Shown here: in pieces, positions 8,921 through 15,401 of the stretch
Layout of the letters: each line of letters starts with the position of its first letter
Numbering within the stretch: position 1 is the first letter of the stretch
NCBI RefSeq assembly: GCF_009695635.1
Contig: NZ_VUNN01000003.1
Coordinates: 62,001-126,000, forward strand
Source: Bullifex porci
GTDB taxonomy: Bacteria; Spirochaetota; Spirochaetia; Sphaerochaetales; Sphaerochaetaceae
Reading direction: 5' to 3'
DNA length: 64,000 nucleotides
Notes under the pieces: generated by a model
What the model was told of the DNA's origin: nothing
Database searches by the model: none
Seen by the model: the letters and a program-made list of their open reading frames with translations, nothing else
Made by a program: the position numbers and the translations under genes

Positions 8921-9891
8921 TTTTGATAATTAATTTTTTCATCCCTCACTAATTGATAAACCACTAATTCATCGCTATCTAGATTCTCATGGTGCATATC
9001 TACGCTACTAATTTGGTGGTTATCATAGGTTGTATAATACATTATACCACGATTTGTATTATAGCATGATGTATAAAGTGTAATTTCAAATTCTCCCTCC
9101 TTAACCTCACAGCACCCTCTTTGCTGGTCTACTGAATTTAAAATATGGAAAAATTGGCTTACACTTGATTTCTCATCATCCTTTGAAAGAGAATTAAGCT
9201 TTACAAAAGCAACTCTTACAAATCGTGACTGTGAGGATAAATCTCCTGGAAGTCCCATAGCACCCATACCTCTTGAGTATTGCTCAAGCTCTACTTCTCC
9301 AAAAGTATTTGGAATATCCTTATGAGTTAATCGTCTGTAGTTATTTAGGTTAAATAACTGCTTATCAAAAGGCGGGTTGTTAGTTAAGACACCTACAGGA
9401 TTTTCATAAATCCTTGTACCATCCTTTACAAATTCAACTGTTATCGCTCTATTACTATCTGCAATAAGATAGTGAAGCTCAGCACATGGAAGCTTACTGC
9501 TAAAAGGAGTATCCATAATATTTAAATTATCTATAAGCTCTATAGCTTCCTCTACATTTTTAGCCTTAGATAGAATGTATGGAATAAACTCAAATTGAGC
9601 GATATTTGTTTTACTACTACTCTTTTCATGGTTGTAATGGGCATTGTGAACAAAGTTTAAGCCCGCAACACCAAGTCCTTTATCATTAATTCCTTCAAAG
9701 TAAAGAGGAAAGCCATCAATAACTGTAGCCATACCAATGATTGCATAGTGGCTTTTTATTGCTTCACTATAGCGAAGGGGAATTAAAAAGCTTCTAGGAG
9801 TAATTACAACACTCTCACCATATGAAAAATCATAGTCGAGAGTTCTGCCAAAGTAAAAGTCTTTTGTTTTATAAGTAGTTGCTGTACACAT
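8917..9891 (-). CDS. bsh: Bile salt hydrolase (choloylglycine hydrolase family)
   Basis: A 324-residue Ntn-hydrolase that starts MCTATTYKTKDFYFGRTLDY: after Met removal Cys2 is the nucleophile, with Arg16 and Asp19 in the expected places. Asn79 (GLNF), Asn171 (GVLTNNP) and Arg223 (SRFVRVAF) complete the active-site set known for bile salt hydrolases. YSRGMGAMGLPGDLSS and SQFFHILNSV match the Gram-positive gut BSH subgroup closely. No signal peptide is present, so it is cytoplasmic. It would release glycine or taurine from conjugated bile acids. Penicillin V acylase is the alternative, but the Asn79 position and overall match favour BSH. It has its own leaderless-type promoter. Confidence 0.85.
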   Translation of the reverse strand: MCTATTYKTKDFYFGRTLDYDFSYGESVVITPRSFLIPLRYSEAIKSHYAIIGMATVIDGFPLYFEGINDKGLGVAGLNFVHNAHYNHEKSSSKTNIAQFEFIPYILSKAKNVEEAIELIDNLNIMDTPFSSKLPCAELHYLIADSNRAITVEFVKDGTRIYENPVGVLTNNPPFDKQLFNLNNYRRLTHKDIPNTFGEVELEQYSRGMGAMGLPGDLSSQSRFVRVAFVKLNSLSKDDEKSSVSQFFHILNSVDQQRGCCEVKEGEFEITLYTSCYNTNRGIMYYTTYDNHQISSVDMHHENLDSDELVVYQLVRDEKINYQN

Positions 9892-9897
9892 ATAAGT

Positions 9898-9926
9898 AAT
9901 ATAATACCTCTATCACTATGCGACAA
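9898..9926 (-). promoter_or_regulatory. Leaderless promoter of the bile salt hydrolase gene
   Basis: On the minus strand TTGTCG (9926-9921), a 17-bp spacer, TATATT (9903-9898) and then six bases to the ATG. No Shine-Dalgarno sequence is present. The -35 box overlaps the end of the TSUP gene. Confidence 0.65.
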
Positions 9927-10695
9927 TAATATTAAAGCCAATTACTACTATACCTAAGATTAATAGAACTACACCTGTTAATCGATTTAATAGCTTTGCG
10001 TCGACCTTATTTGCAATTACAGCAGCAATTCTAGCAAATAAGAGAGTAAATATAATACAGAGTGATAGCACATATAAATTAGGTATGCTTGATAGTGCAA
10101 AGTGACTAATTGAGCCAGTTAAGGCTGTAAAGGTCATAATAAATACACTTGTACCAACTGCAGTCTTTAACTCATATCCAAGTACAGAGGTTAATATTAA
10201 AAGCATCATCATGCCACCACCTGCACCGACAAAGCCACAGATAAAGCCAATTATTATTCCACTAATAATACTTTGTATAATTCTCTTACTTTGTGGTACC
10301 TCACCCATTTTTTCTTTGGTAGTCATTACAGGCTTAATGATAAACTTTATACCAAGAAGCATTGTCATAAAAACAGAGAAGTTACCCATAGTATTGCTCT
10401 CTACCTTAGAGGATACGTAGCTACCTACTAAAGTAAATAGTAGTACAAAGAGCATCATTAATACTCCGTTTTTGATATCAATATTTTTATTTTTATAATA
10501 TGTAAAAGCACTTACAGCTGATGCTAAGACATCAGATGCAAGTGCTATTCCTACTGCTTGATATGGATCGAGCTTTAAAAAGGTTACTAGCATTGGAGTA
10601 ATTACAGCTGCCGCACTCATGCCAGCAAAGCCTGTTCCAAGGCCAGCGCCTATACCTGCTAAAAATGTTACTAATATCATGCCTATTGTATTCAT
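9916..10695 (-). CDS. TSUP (TauE/SafE) family membrane exporter
   Basis: A 259-residue, roughly eight-helix membrane protein. It carries the two family hallmarks: GAGLGTGFAGMSAAAVITPM near the N-terminus and GFICGFVGAGGGMMMLLILT in the middle. TSUP proteins export sulfite, sulfoacetate or other sulfur anions, or import them in some cases. The next gene downstream is a bile salt hydrolase that can release taurine; a link to taurine-derived sulfur is possible but is my inference. It lies 40 bases after copA, yet has its own promoter and no ribosome-binding site. Confidence 0.85.
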   Translation of the reverse strand: MNTIGMILVTFLAGIGAGLGTGFAGMSAAAVITPMLVTFLKLDPYQAVGIALASDVLASAVSAFTYYKNKNIDIKNGVLMMLFVLLFTLVGSYVSSKVESNTMGNFSVFMTMLLGIKFIIKPVMTTKEKMGEVPQSKRIIQSIISGIIIGFICGFVGAGGGMMMLLILTSVLGYELKTAVGTSVFIMTFTALTGSISHFALSSIPNLYVLSLCIIFTLLFARIAAVIANKVDAKLLNRLTGVVLLILGIVVIGFNIIVA

Positions 10696-10703
10696 AAATC
10701 AAT

Positions 10704-10732
10704 AAAATAAGCATCGAAAATAATATCGTCAA
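10704..10732 (-). promoter_or_regulatory. Leaderless promoter of the TSUP gene
   Basis: TTGACG (10732-10727), 17-bp spacer, TATTTT (10709-10704), then eight bases to the ATG at 10695. No Shine-Dalgarno sequence is seen between. Confidence 0.6.
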
Positions 10733-10735
10733 CTT

Positions 10736-10945
10736 TTAGTCAATCTTTGTAACTGAGTAATCCTGGTCCTCAACAGCCTTCTTTAAGGTCTCATTACTAA
10801 CCTCTTTGTTTAATGTTACAACAGCAGTACCAGCTGTGTGGCTAACATTAGCTACAGCTACACCATCAACATTTTCAAGAGCCTTTTTAACTCTTTTTTC
10901 GCAGTGACCACACATCATACCTTCAATATGTAATATTTTTTCCAT
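10736..10945 (-). CDS. copZ: Possible internally initiated CopZ copper chaperone (within copA)
   Basis: In-frame ATG at 10945 begins a 69-residue metallochaperone (MEKILHIEGMMCGHCEKRV...) that is the C-terminal domain of the CopA fusion. A perfect AAGGAG lies at 10957-10952, six bases before this ATG, which is an optimal initiation signal. Free CopZ is normally 68-70 residues, so the cell may make both a fused and a free form, or the fusion may be a recent loss of the copA stop codon. The free product is inference. Confidence 0.5.
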   Translation of the reverse strand: MEKILHIEGMMCGHCEKRVKKALENVDGVAVANVSHTAGTAVVTLNKEVSNETLKKAVEDQDYSVTKID

Positions 10946-13177
10946 CTTCTTCTCCTTACTAAATTTATATTTTTTATCTTTTCTTGAGTCCTTTAAATTA
11001 AACATATTAATTCTTAGGGCATTAGTTACTACACAAAATGATGAGAGACTCATCGCAAGTGATGCAAACATCGGATTTAAGGACCATCCAAAAATTGGTG
11101 TAAAAATACCTGCAGCTAGAGGAATTCCAATTAGGTTATAGATAAATGCCCAGAATAGGTTTTCCTTTATTACCTTTAAGGTGCTACGTGATAGTCTTAT
11201 TGCCGATACCGCAGTTGATACTGTATCACCCATAAGGACTATAGATGCAGATCCAATAGCAGCATCGGTACCACCTGATACAGCCATTCCAATATCAGCT
11301 CTCATAAGGGCTGGAGAGTCATTAATTCCATCACCAACCATTATTACCTTGCCATCTCTTTGGAAGGACCTAATATAAGCTTCCTTTTCATCTGGCAGTA
11401 CACCACTAATTACTTCATCAAATTTTACAATTCTATTAATTGCATTAGCTGTTTTCTCATTGTCCCCTGTTAATAAAACAGTTCTAAGCCCCATATTCTT
11501 TAGCTCTGCAATTGCACTCTTACTATCATCTCGAATTGTATCTGAGATAGCTATAATACCTAAAAGCTTATTAGCCTTGATAAATAATAAAGGTGTCTTA
11601 CCCTCCTCTGATAGTTTGTCGCACTGAGCTAAAACTCCGCTCTCAAGCTCTAGCTTTGTTGAGATAAACTTAACAGAGCCACCATATACTGTGGAGCCAT
11701 CTATTGTTGCTTCAACACCATTTCCAAGCAATGCCTTAAAGCCTTCAGCATTAAGTAGTGCTGTATTCTTTTCAATTGCATAATTGCATACAGCCTTTGC
11801 TAAAGGGTGCTCACTCTTACTTTCAAGTGTATAAGCATAGCTTAGGAAGCTATCATCAAAGGATATTTCATCAACTACCTTCATCTTACCAGTTGTAACT
11901 GTACCTGTTTTATCAAAGACAATAGTACCTGCTCTACTAGTATTCTCAATTACTGCAGCGTCCTTAAATAAAATACCATTCTTAGCGCCCTTTCCCGATG
12001 CAACCATTATAGCAACAGGTGTTGCAAGACCAAGTGCACATGGGCAACTAATTACTAATACAGCAACAGCTCTTGATAGCGCATATGAAAGCTCTGCATT
12101 AAGAAGTAAATGAGTGATAAATGTAATTAGTGCTATTACAATTACACTTGGGACAAAGATACTTGAGACCTTGTCTGCAACTCTACTGATTGGAGCCTTT
12201 GAGGAGGCGGCTTCATTTACAAGCTTTATTATCTTACTTAATGTAGTATCCTCTCCAACTCTAGTTGCTCTAGCCTTAATATTTGACTCAACATTGATAC
12301 AGCCAGCAATAACATTTTGACCTACACTCTTATCAACTGGGACACTTTCACCTGTGATCGATGATTCATCAAAGCTACCTGAACCAGAGATAATAACTCC
12401 ATCAACTGGTACATGTGAGCCTGGGTAGAGGATAAAGATATCATCAACTCTAATATCCTTTACATCTACAGTTACTTCCTTACCATCTCTTTCTACTACA
12501 GCCTTCTCTGGAGCTAGCTTTAAGAGCGCATCAATAGCATCTGTAGTCTTTCTCTTACTCCTTTCCTCTAAGGTCTTTCCAACTGTAATAAGAGTTAAAA
12601 TTGTTGATACAGCTTCATAATACAATTCATGGTAATACTTATGTGCATGCTCTGGATAAAGGAACATAAGTGACATAGCAACATAGCTATAAATAAATGC
12701 TGCAGATGCTCCCAAAGAAACTAATGTATCCATATTAGGAGACTTCCTTAAAAGTGCTTTTGTGCCAGAAATAAAGAATTTCCTATTAAGCATCATTATT
12801 AGCATCGATAATGTAAGCTGAACAGTAGCATTTAAGCTATGGTTTGAGAAAATTCCAACAGGTAGACCTACCATTGCACCCATAGATATATACAGGTGTA
12901 TTACAAGCAATATTACAGAGATAATAAGTCTCTTTTGAACATTTTCTCCATTAGCTTGCTTTTCTTCTACCTTCGCGCCCTTTACCTGAGCACTATATCC
13001 AGCTTTTTCAACTGCTTTAATAATATCCTCATCGCTTGCACTACCCTCTAAGCTCATAGAGTTAGTAAGAAGGCTAACACTAACATTTTCACAGCCCTTA
13101 ACATTCTTAACTGCCTTCTCAACACTAGCTGAGCAGGCAGCACAGCTCATACCGAAAACATCAAATTCTCTTTTCAT
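10736..13177 (-). CDS. copA: Copper-exporting P1B-type ATPase CopA fused to a C-terminal CopZ domain
   Basis: An 813-residue P1B ATPase. An N-terminal heavy-metal-associated domain has GMSCAAC (residues 9-15). The metal-transport CPC motif is at 378-380 and the phosphorylated aspartate is in DKTGT at 422-426. TGES and GDGIND are also present. After the last membrane helix pair a basic linker leads into a complete second metal-binding domain, residues 745-813, with GMMCGHC. That segment is exactly the length of a free CopZ chaperone (69 residues) and keeps its own start signal. The gene overlaps csoR by four bases and so belongs to a copper-responsive operon. It pumps Cu(I) out of the cytoplasm. 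Confidence 0.93.
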   Translation of the reverse strand: MKREFDVFGMSCAACSASVEKAVKNVKGCENVSVSLLTNSMSLEGSASDEDIIKAVEKAGYSAQVKGAKVEEKQANGENVQKRLIISVILLVIHLYISMGAMVGLPVGIFSNHSLNATVQLTLSMLIMMLNRKFFISGTKALLRKSPNMDTLVSLGASAAFIYSYVAMSLMFLYPEHAHKYYHELYYEAVSTILTLITVGKTLEERSKRKTTDAIDALLKLAPEKAVVERDGKEVTVDVKDIRVDDIFILYPGSHVPVDGVIISGSGSFDESSITGESVPVDKSVGQNVIAGCINVESNIKARATRVGEDTTLSKIIKLVNEAASSKAPISRVADKVSSIFVPSVIVIALITFITHLLLNAELSYALSRAVAVLVISCPCALGLATPVAIMVASGKGAKNGILFKDAAVIENTSRAGTIVFDKTGTVTTGKMKVVDEISFDDSFLSYAYTLESKSEHPLAKAVCNYAIEKNTALLNAEGFKALLGNGVEATIDGSTVYGGSVKFISTKLELESGVLAQCDKLSEEGKTPLLFIKANKLLGIIAISDTIRDDSKSAIAELKNMGLRTVLLTGDNEKTANAINRIVKFDEVISGVLPDEKEAYIRSFQRDGKVIMVGDGINDSPALMRADIGMAVSGGTDAAIGSASIVLMGDTVSTAVSAIRLSRSTLKVIKENLFWAFIYNLIGIPLAAGIFTPIFGWSLNPMFASLAMSLSSFCVVTNALRINMFNLKDSRKDKKYKFSKEKKMEKILHIEGMMCGHCEKRVKKALENVDGVAVANVSHTAGTAVVTLNKEVSNETLKKAVEDQDYSVTKID

Positions 13178-13470
13178 TTCATCATCTTCTCTAAGGTTTT
13201 TACTAGCTCAGCTATAACCTCATCATTACCCTTTTCGAGCTCCTCCTTAACACAGGAGGATAGATGCTGCTTTAATAATTCTCTATTAAAGGCATTTAAA
13301 GCAGCAGTAGCTGCACTTGTTTGGATTAAAATATCATTACAATAGATATTTTCCTCAACCATCTTCTTTATTCCTCTAATCTGACCTTCAACTCTATTTA
13401 ACCGAGTAATAAGATCTTTCTTTTCACTTTCACTTCTCTCAATATTTTTATGCTTACAACAACACTGCAC
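13174..13470 (-). CDS. csoR: CsoR-type copper-sensing repressor
   Basis: A 98-residue helical repressor of the CsoR/RcnR family (RLNRVEGQIRGIKKM). The Cu(I) ligands of CsoR are conserved: Cys in NIYCNDIL, then His and Cys in KQHLSSC. The N-terminus adds a metal-binding-looking CCCKH. Translation starts at GTG with AGGAGG seven bases upstream. A palindromic operator covers that region, so it should repress itself and copA until copper binds. Confidence 0.92.
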   Translation of the reverse strand: MQCCCKHKNIERSESEKKDLITRLNRVEGQIRGIKKMVEENIYCNDILIQTSAATAALNAFNRELLKQHLSSCVKEELEKGNDEVIAELVKTLEKMMK

Positions 13471-13493
13471 AATATACCTCCTAGGGGTATATT
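13471..13493 (-). promoter_or_regulatory. CsoR operator palindrome
   Basis: AATATACC (13471-13478) and GGTATATT (13486-13493) form an 8-bp inverted repeat around TCCTAGG, very like the A/T-flanked, G+C-centred operators of CsoR proteins. It covers the likely transcription start and contains the Shine-Dalgarno sequence of csoR. Confidence 0.75.
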
Positions 13494-13494
13494 A

Positions 13495-13523
13495 ATAATA
13501 TGTATATATTTTCTAACTGTCAA
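13495..13523 (-). promoter_or_regulatory. csoR-copA promoter
   Basis: Minus strand: perfect TTGACA (13523-13518), 17-bp spacer, TATTAT (13500-13495). The operator starts two bases downstream of the -10 box, so bound CsoR would block RNA polymerase. Confidence 0.85.
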
Positions 13524-13527
13524 CCTA

Positions 13528-13556
13528 TTGAACAAAAAAATATGTTATGCTAAATA
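13528..13556 (+). promoter_or_regulatory. tRNA-Val promoter
   Basis: TTGAAC (13528-13533), 17-bp spacer, TAAATA (13551-13556), twelve bases before the tRNA. It is back to back with the csoR promoter; the two -35 boxes are four bases apart. Confidence 0.55.
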
Positions 13557-13568
13557 TATAGAGCATTT

Positions 13569-13640
13569 GGGCGATTAACTCAGCGGGAGAGTGCCACCTT
13601 GACGTGGTGGAAGTCATAGGTTCAAACCCTATATCGCCCA
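13569..13640 (+). tRNA. tRNA-Val (anticodon GAC)
   Basis: Acceptor arms GGGCGAT/ATCGCCC pair fully, the anticodon stem CCACC/GGTGG encloses TTGACGT (anticodon GAC), and the T arm carries the standard TTCAAAC loop. Discriminator A; the CCA end is not encoded. A terminator follows within 12 bases. Confidence 0.95.
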
Positions 13641-13650
13641 CAACAAATAG

Positions 13651-13687
13651 AGCTATTTCCAACTAGGAGATAGCTTTTAATTTTTAC
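13651..13687 (+). terminator. Intrinsic terminator of tRNA-Val
   Basis: A 10-bp stem (13651-13660 with 13666-13675, loop AACTA, one G-T pair) followed by a T-rich tract. Confidence 0.8.
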
Positions 13688-13765
13688 ACTACTTCCTATA
13701 AAGAATGTATTTTTAATTAGATTTATCCTAGCTATATGATAATATTAGCTTAAAAGGGAAGGAAT

Positions 13766-14227
13766 ATGTCCACAATTGTTAATTATAAAAAGGGAGAAGT
13801 AGTTTATCTTGAAGGAAGCTTTGAGATGGCGATGTACCATATTCTTAAAGGCTCTGTCCTTGTATATGCAAATTATAAAAAGGACTCTGAGATGCTACTT
13901 AAGGAGCAAAAGGAAGGTGATTATTTTGGTCAGCTTGATTTAATTGAAGCTATACCTCGTTCTGCCTCAATAATAGCTAACGATGACGTTATATTAGAAA
14001 GAATTAGTGGCGATGAATTTGGTTCATACCTATCTGAAAGACCAGATGAATACATGATAATTCTTAACCAAATGAGCTCAAGACTAAGAGAAATTGGTGA
14101 TAGCCTACATGAGGTTTATCTAACTATTGATGAATATTTAAACGAAGAGAAAAAGAGTACTAGAGATGAATCCTTTTTGAAGCGCTTATCGAAGATTATC
14201 AACATTAGTAAATGGAGCAAGGAGTAA
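13766..14227 (+). CDS. Cyclic nucleotide-binding domain protein
   Basis: A 153-residue single Crp-type cNMP-binding domain: YKKGEVVYLEGSFEMAMYHI opens the beta-roll and GDYFGQLDLIEAIPRSASI is the phosphate-binding cassette region. No helix-turn-helix or enzymatic domain follows, only a charged helical tail. The FGQLDL...RSAS cassette resembles the FGE(M/L)xxx...RSA(S/T) consensus, but the usual Glu is Gln, so true nucleotide binding is uncertain. A paralogue follows 2 bases after the stop. AAGGGAAGGA precedes the ATG. The role is probably sensory or structural. Confidence 0.8.
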   Translation: MSTIVNYKKGEVVYLEGSFEMAMYHILKGSVLVYANYKKDSEMLLKEQKEGDYFGQLDLIEAIPRSASIIANDDVILERISGDEFGSYLSERPDEYMIILNQMSSRLREIGDSLHEVYLTIDEYLNEEKKSTRDESFLKRLSKIINISKWSKE

Positions 14228-14229
14228 AC

Positions 14230-14694
14230 ATGGTTAGAGAGGCTAAATATAAAAAGGGAAATATTATATATAGACAAGGTGAAGCTGCTAATGAAATCTT
14301 CTTTATAAAATATGGATCTGTCTATCTCTATCTTGATTACAAAAAAGAAGGTGAAAAGCTTATTAGTATTGCTAGAGAGGGAAAGGTCTTTGGAGAGCTT
14401 GGCGTTATAGAAAGTAAGCCACGCACAATGACTGCTGTAGCTGCCGATGAAACTATAGTCACAATAGTAGATAAAGAATCCTTTCCTTCATATATAAAAG
14501 AAAACCAAAATAAGATGATTATAATTATGGAGAGCTTAAGCTCGAGAATTAGAGCTCAGTCACAAAAGCTAGTAAAAGCATGTAAGGTAGTTGCTACTTA
14601 TCTAGAGGAGAAGGAAAGTAAAAAGAGTGTTGATAAGGCTTTAATTGAAAAAATGAAAACTCTAGCAGCAGAAGATAGAAGAGCTAAAGGCTAA
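14230..14694 (+). CDS. Cyclic nucleotide-binding domain protein (paralogue)
   Basis: A 154-residue second cNMP-binding domain, clearly related to the gene upstream (both begin with a YKKG...-type strand and end in a long helix). Here the cassette is FGELGVIESKPRTMT, with the conserved Glu present; the Arg is followed by T-M-T. It lacks a DNA-binding domain. AAGGAG at 14219-14224 points to the ATG at 14230; an ATG 18 bases earlier would overlap the previous gene and has no such site. Co-transcribed with its neighbour, it may form a heterodimer with it. A terminator follows. Confidence 0.8.
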   Translation: MVREAKYKKGNIIYRQGEAANEIFFIKYGSVYLYLDYKKEGEKLISIAREGKVFGELGVIESKPRTMTAVAADETIVTIVDKESFPSYIKENQNKMIIIMESLSSRIRAQSQKLVKACKVVATYLEEKESKKSVDKALIEKMKTLAAEDRRAKG

Positions 14695-14702
14695 ATATTA
14701 GA

Positions 14703-14735
14703 AAAGGCGAATACTATTAAGCATTCGCCCTTTAC
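14703..14735. terminator. Bidirectional intrinsic terminator
   Basis: GGCGAAT (14706-14712) pairs with ATTCGCC (14723-14729) between two converging genes, with T-rich tracts on each side. Confidence 0.75.
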
Positions 14736-14737
14736 TT

Positions 14738-15337
14738 TTATTTATTTAAATTGTAGGTCGTCTCAAAGACTGCACCATTTACTACCCATATATCTGATAA
14801 ATCAGGCTTTCCGTTGTCATTATTACAAACTAGGTAGTCTCCATCACCATGGTCTGTATCTGACTTATTTGTATAAAGCACATCACCCCAAGCAGTTTGA
14901 ACCTCAACTATTACATTCTTAGGAACAAAGAATGCAAAGTTAGCATCTGGAGTTGCTTTAGCTCTAACAGGAATAAAGGTACCCTTGTTATCTAATAAAT
15001 CACTCTCACTAAGAGCAATACCATCTTCCTTAGTATATGACTTTAATACCTTAGAAAGCTTAGTAACCCACTCCTCCCCAAGAGTTCCCTTTAAAACTAC
15101 AGAAACACCATCATCCTCTACATGGTAGTCAGTAAGCTCTAAGAAATTATATGTATCATATGGCTCGTTAACCATCATTGCTGAGATCACATAATCTGTC
15201 TTTCCAGTTACAAAGCCATCATCCATATGCTCTTCAAGCCATGCTGAAGAGGTTGTCTCAATAACCTTAGTACTCTGACAAGAAGAGATTAGGAAAATTG
15301 ATAACACAATTAAAAGAATAGTAATAAAACGCTTCAT
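14738..15337 (-). CDS. Hypothetical lipoprotein
   Basis: A 199-residue protein of unknown function. The signal peptide MKRFITILLIVLSIFLISSC ends in a lipobox (ISSC), so the mature form is an acylated lipoprotein starting at Cys20. The remainder is mixed alpha/beta with no domain I recognise. I start at the ATG with AGGAGG eight bases upstream; a longer frame reaching into topA has no signal. It lies 64 bases downstream of topA and may be co-transcribed. Confidence 0.7.
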   Translation of the reverse strand: MKRFITILLIVLSIFLISSCQSTKVIETTSSAWLEEHMDDGFVTGKTDYVISAMMVNEPYDTYNFLELTDYHVEDDGVSVVLKGTLGEEWVTKLSKVLKSYTKEDGIALSESDLLDNKGTFIPVRAKATPDANFAFFVPKNVIVEVQTAWGDVLYTNKSDTDHGDGDYLVCNNDNGKPDLSDIWVVNGAVFETTYNLNK

Positions 15338-15401
15338 TATCGCCTCCTGGGGTATAATGCCATAAAATATATCTTTTTTATAGGTAAAATGAGTGCCTTT
15401 A

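Noticed and set aside
9916-13470. Single operon csoR-copA-TSUP-bsh
   Set aside because: Although spacing is close, the last two genes lack ribosome-binding sites and each has a good promoter 6-8 bases before its ATG, so separate transcription is more likely; read-through is not excluded.
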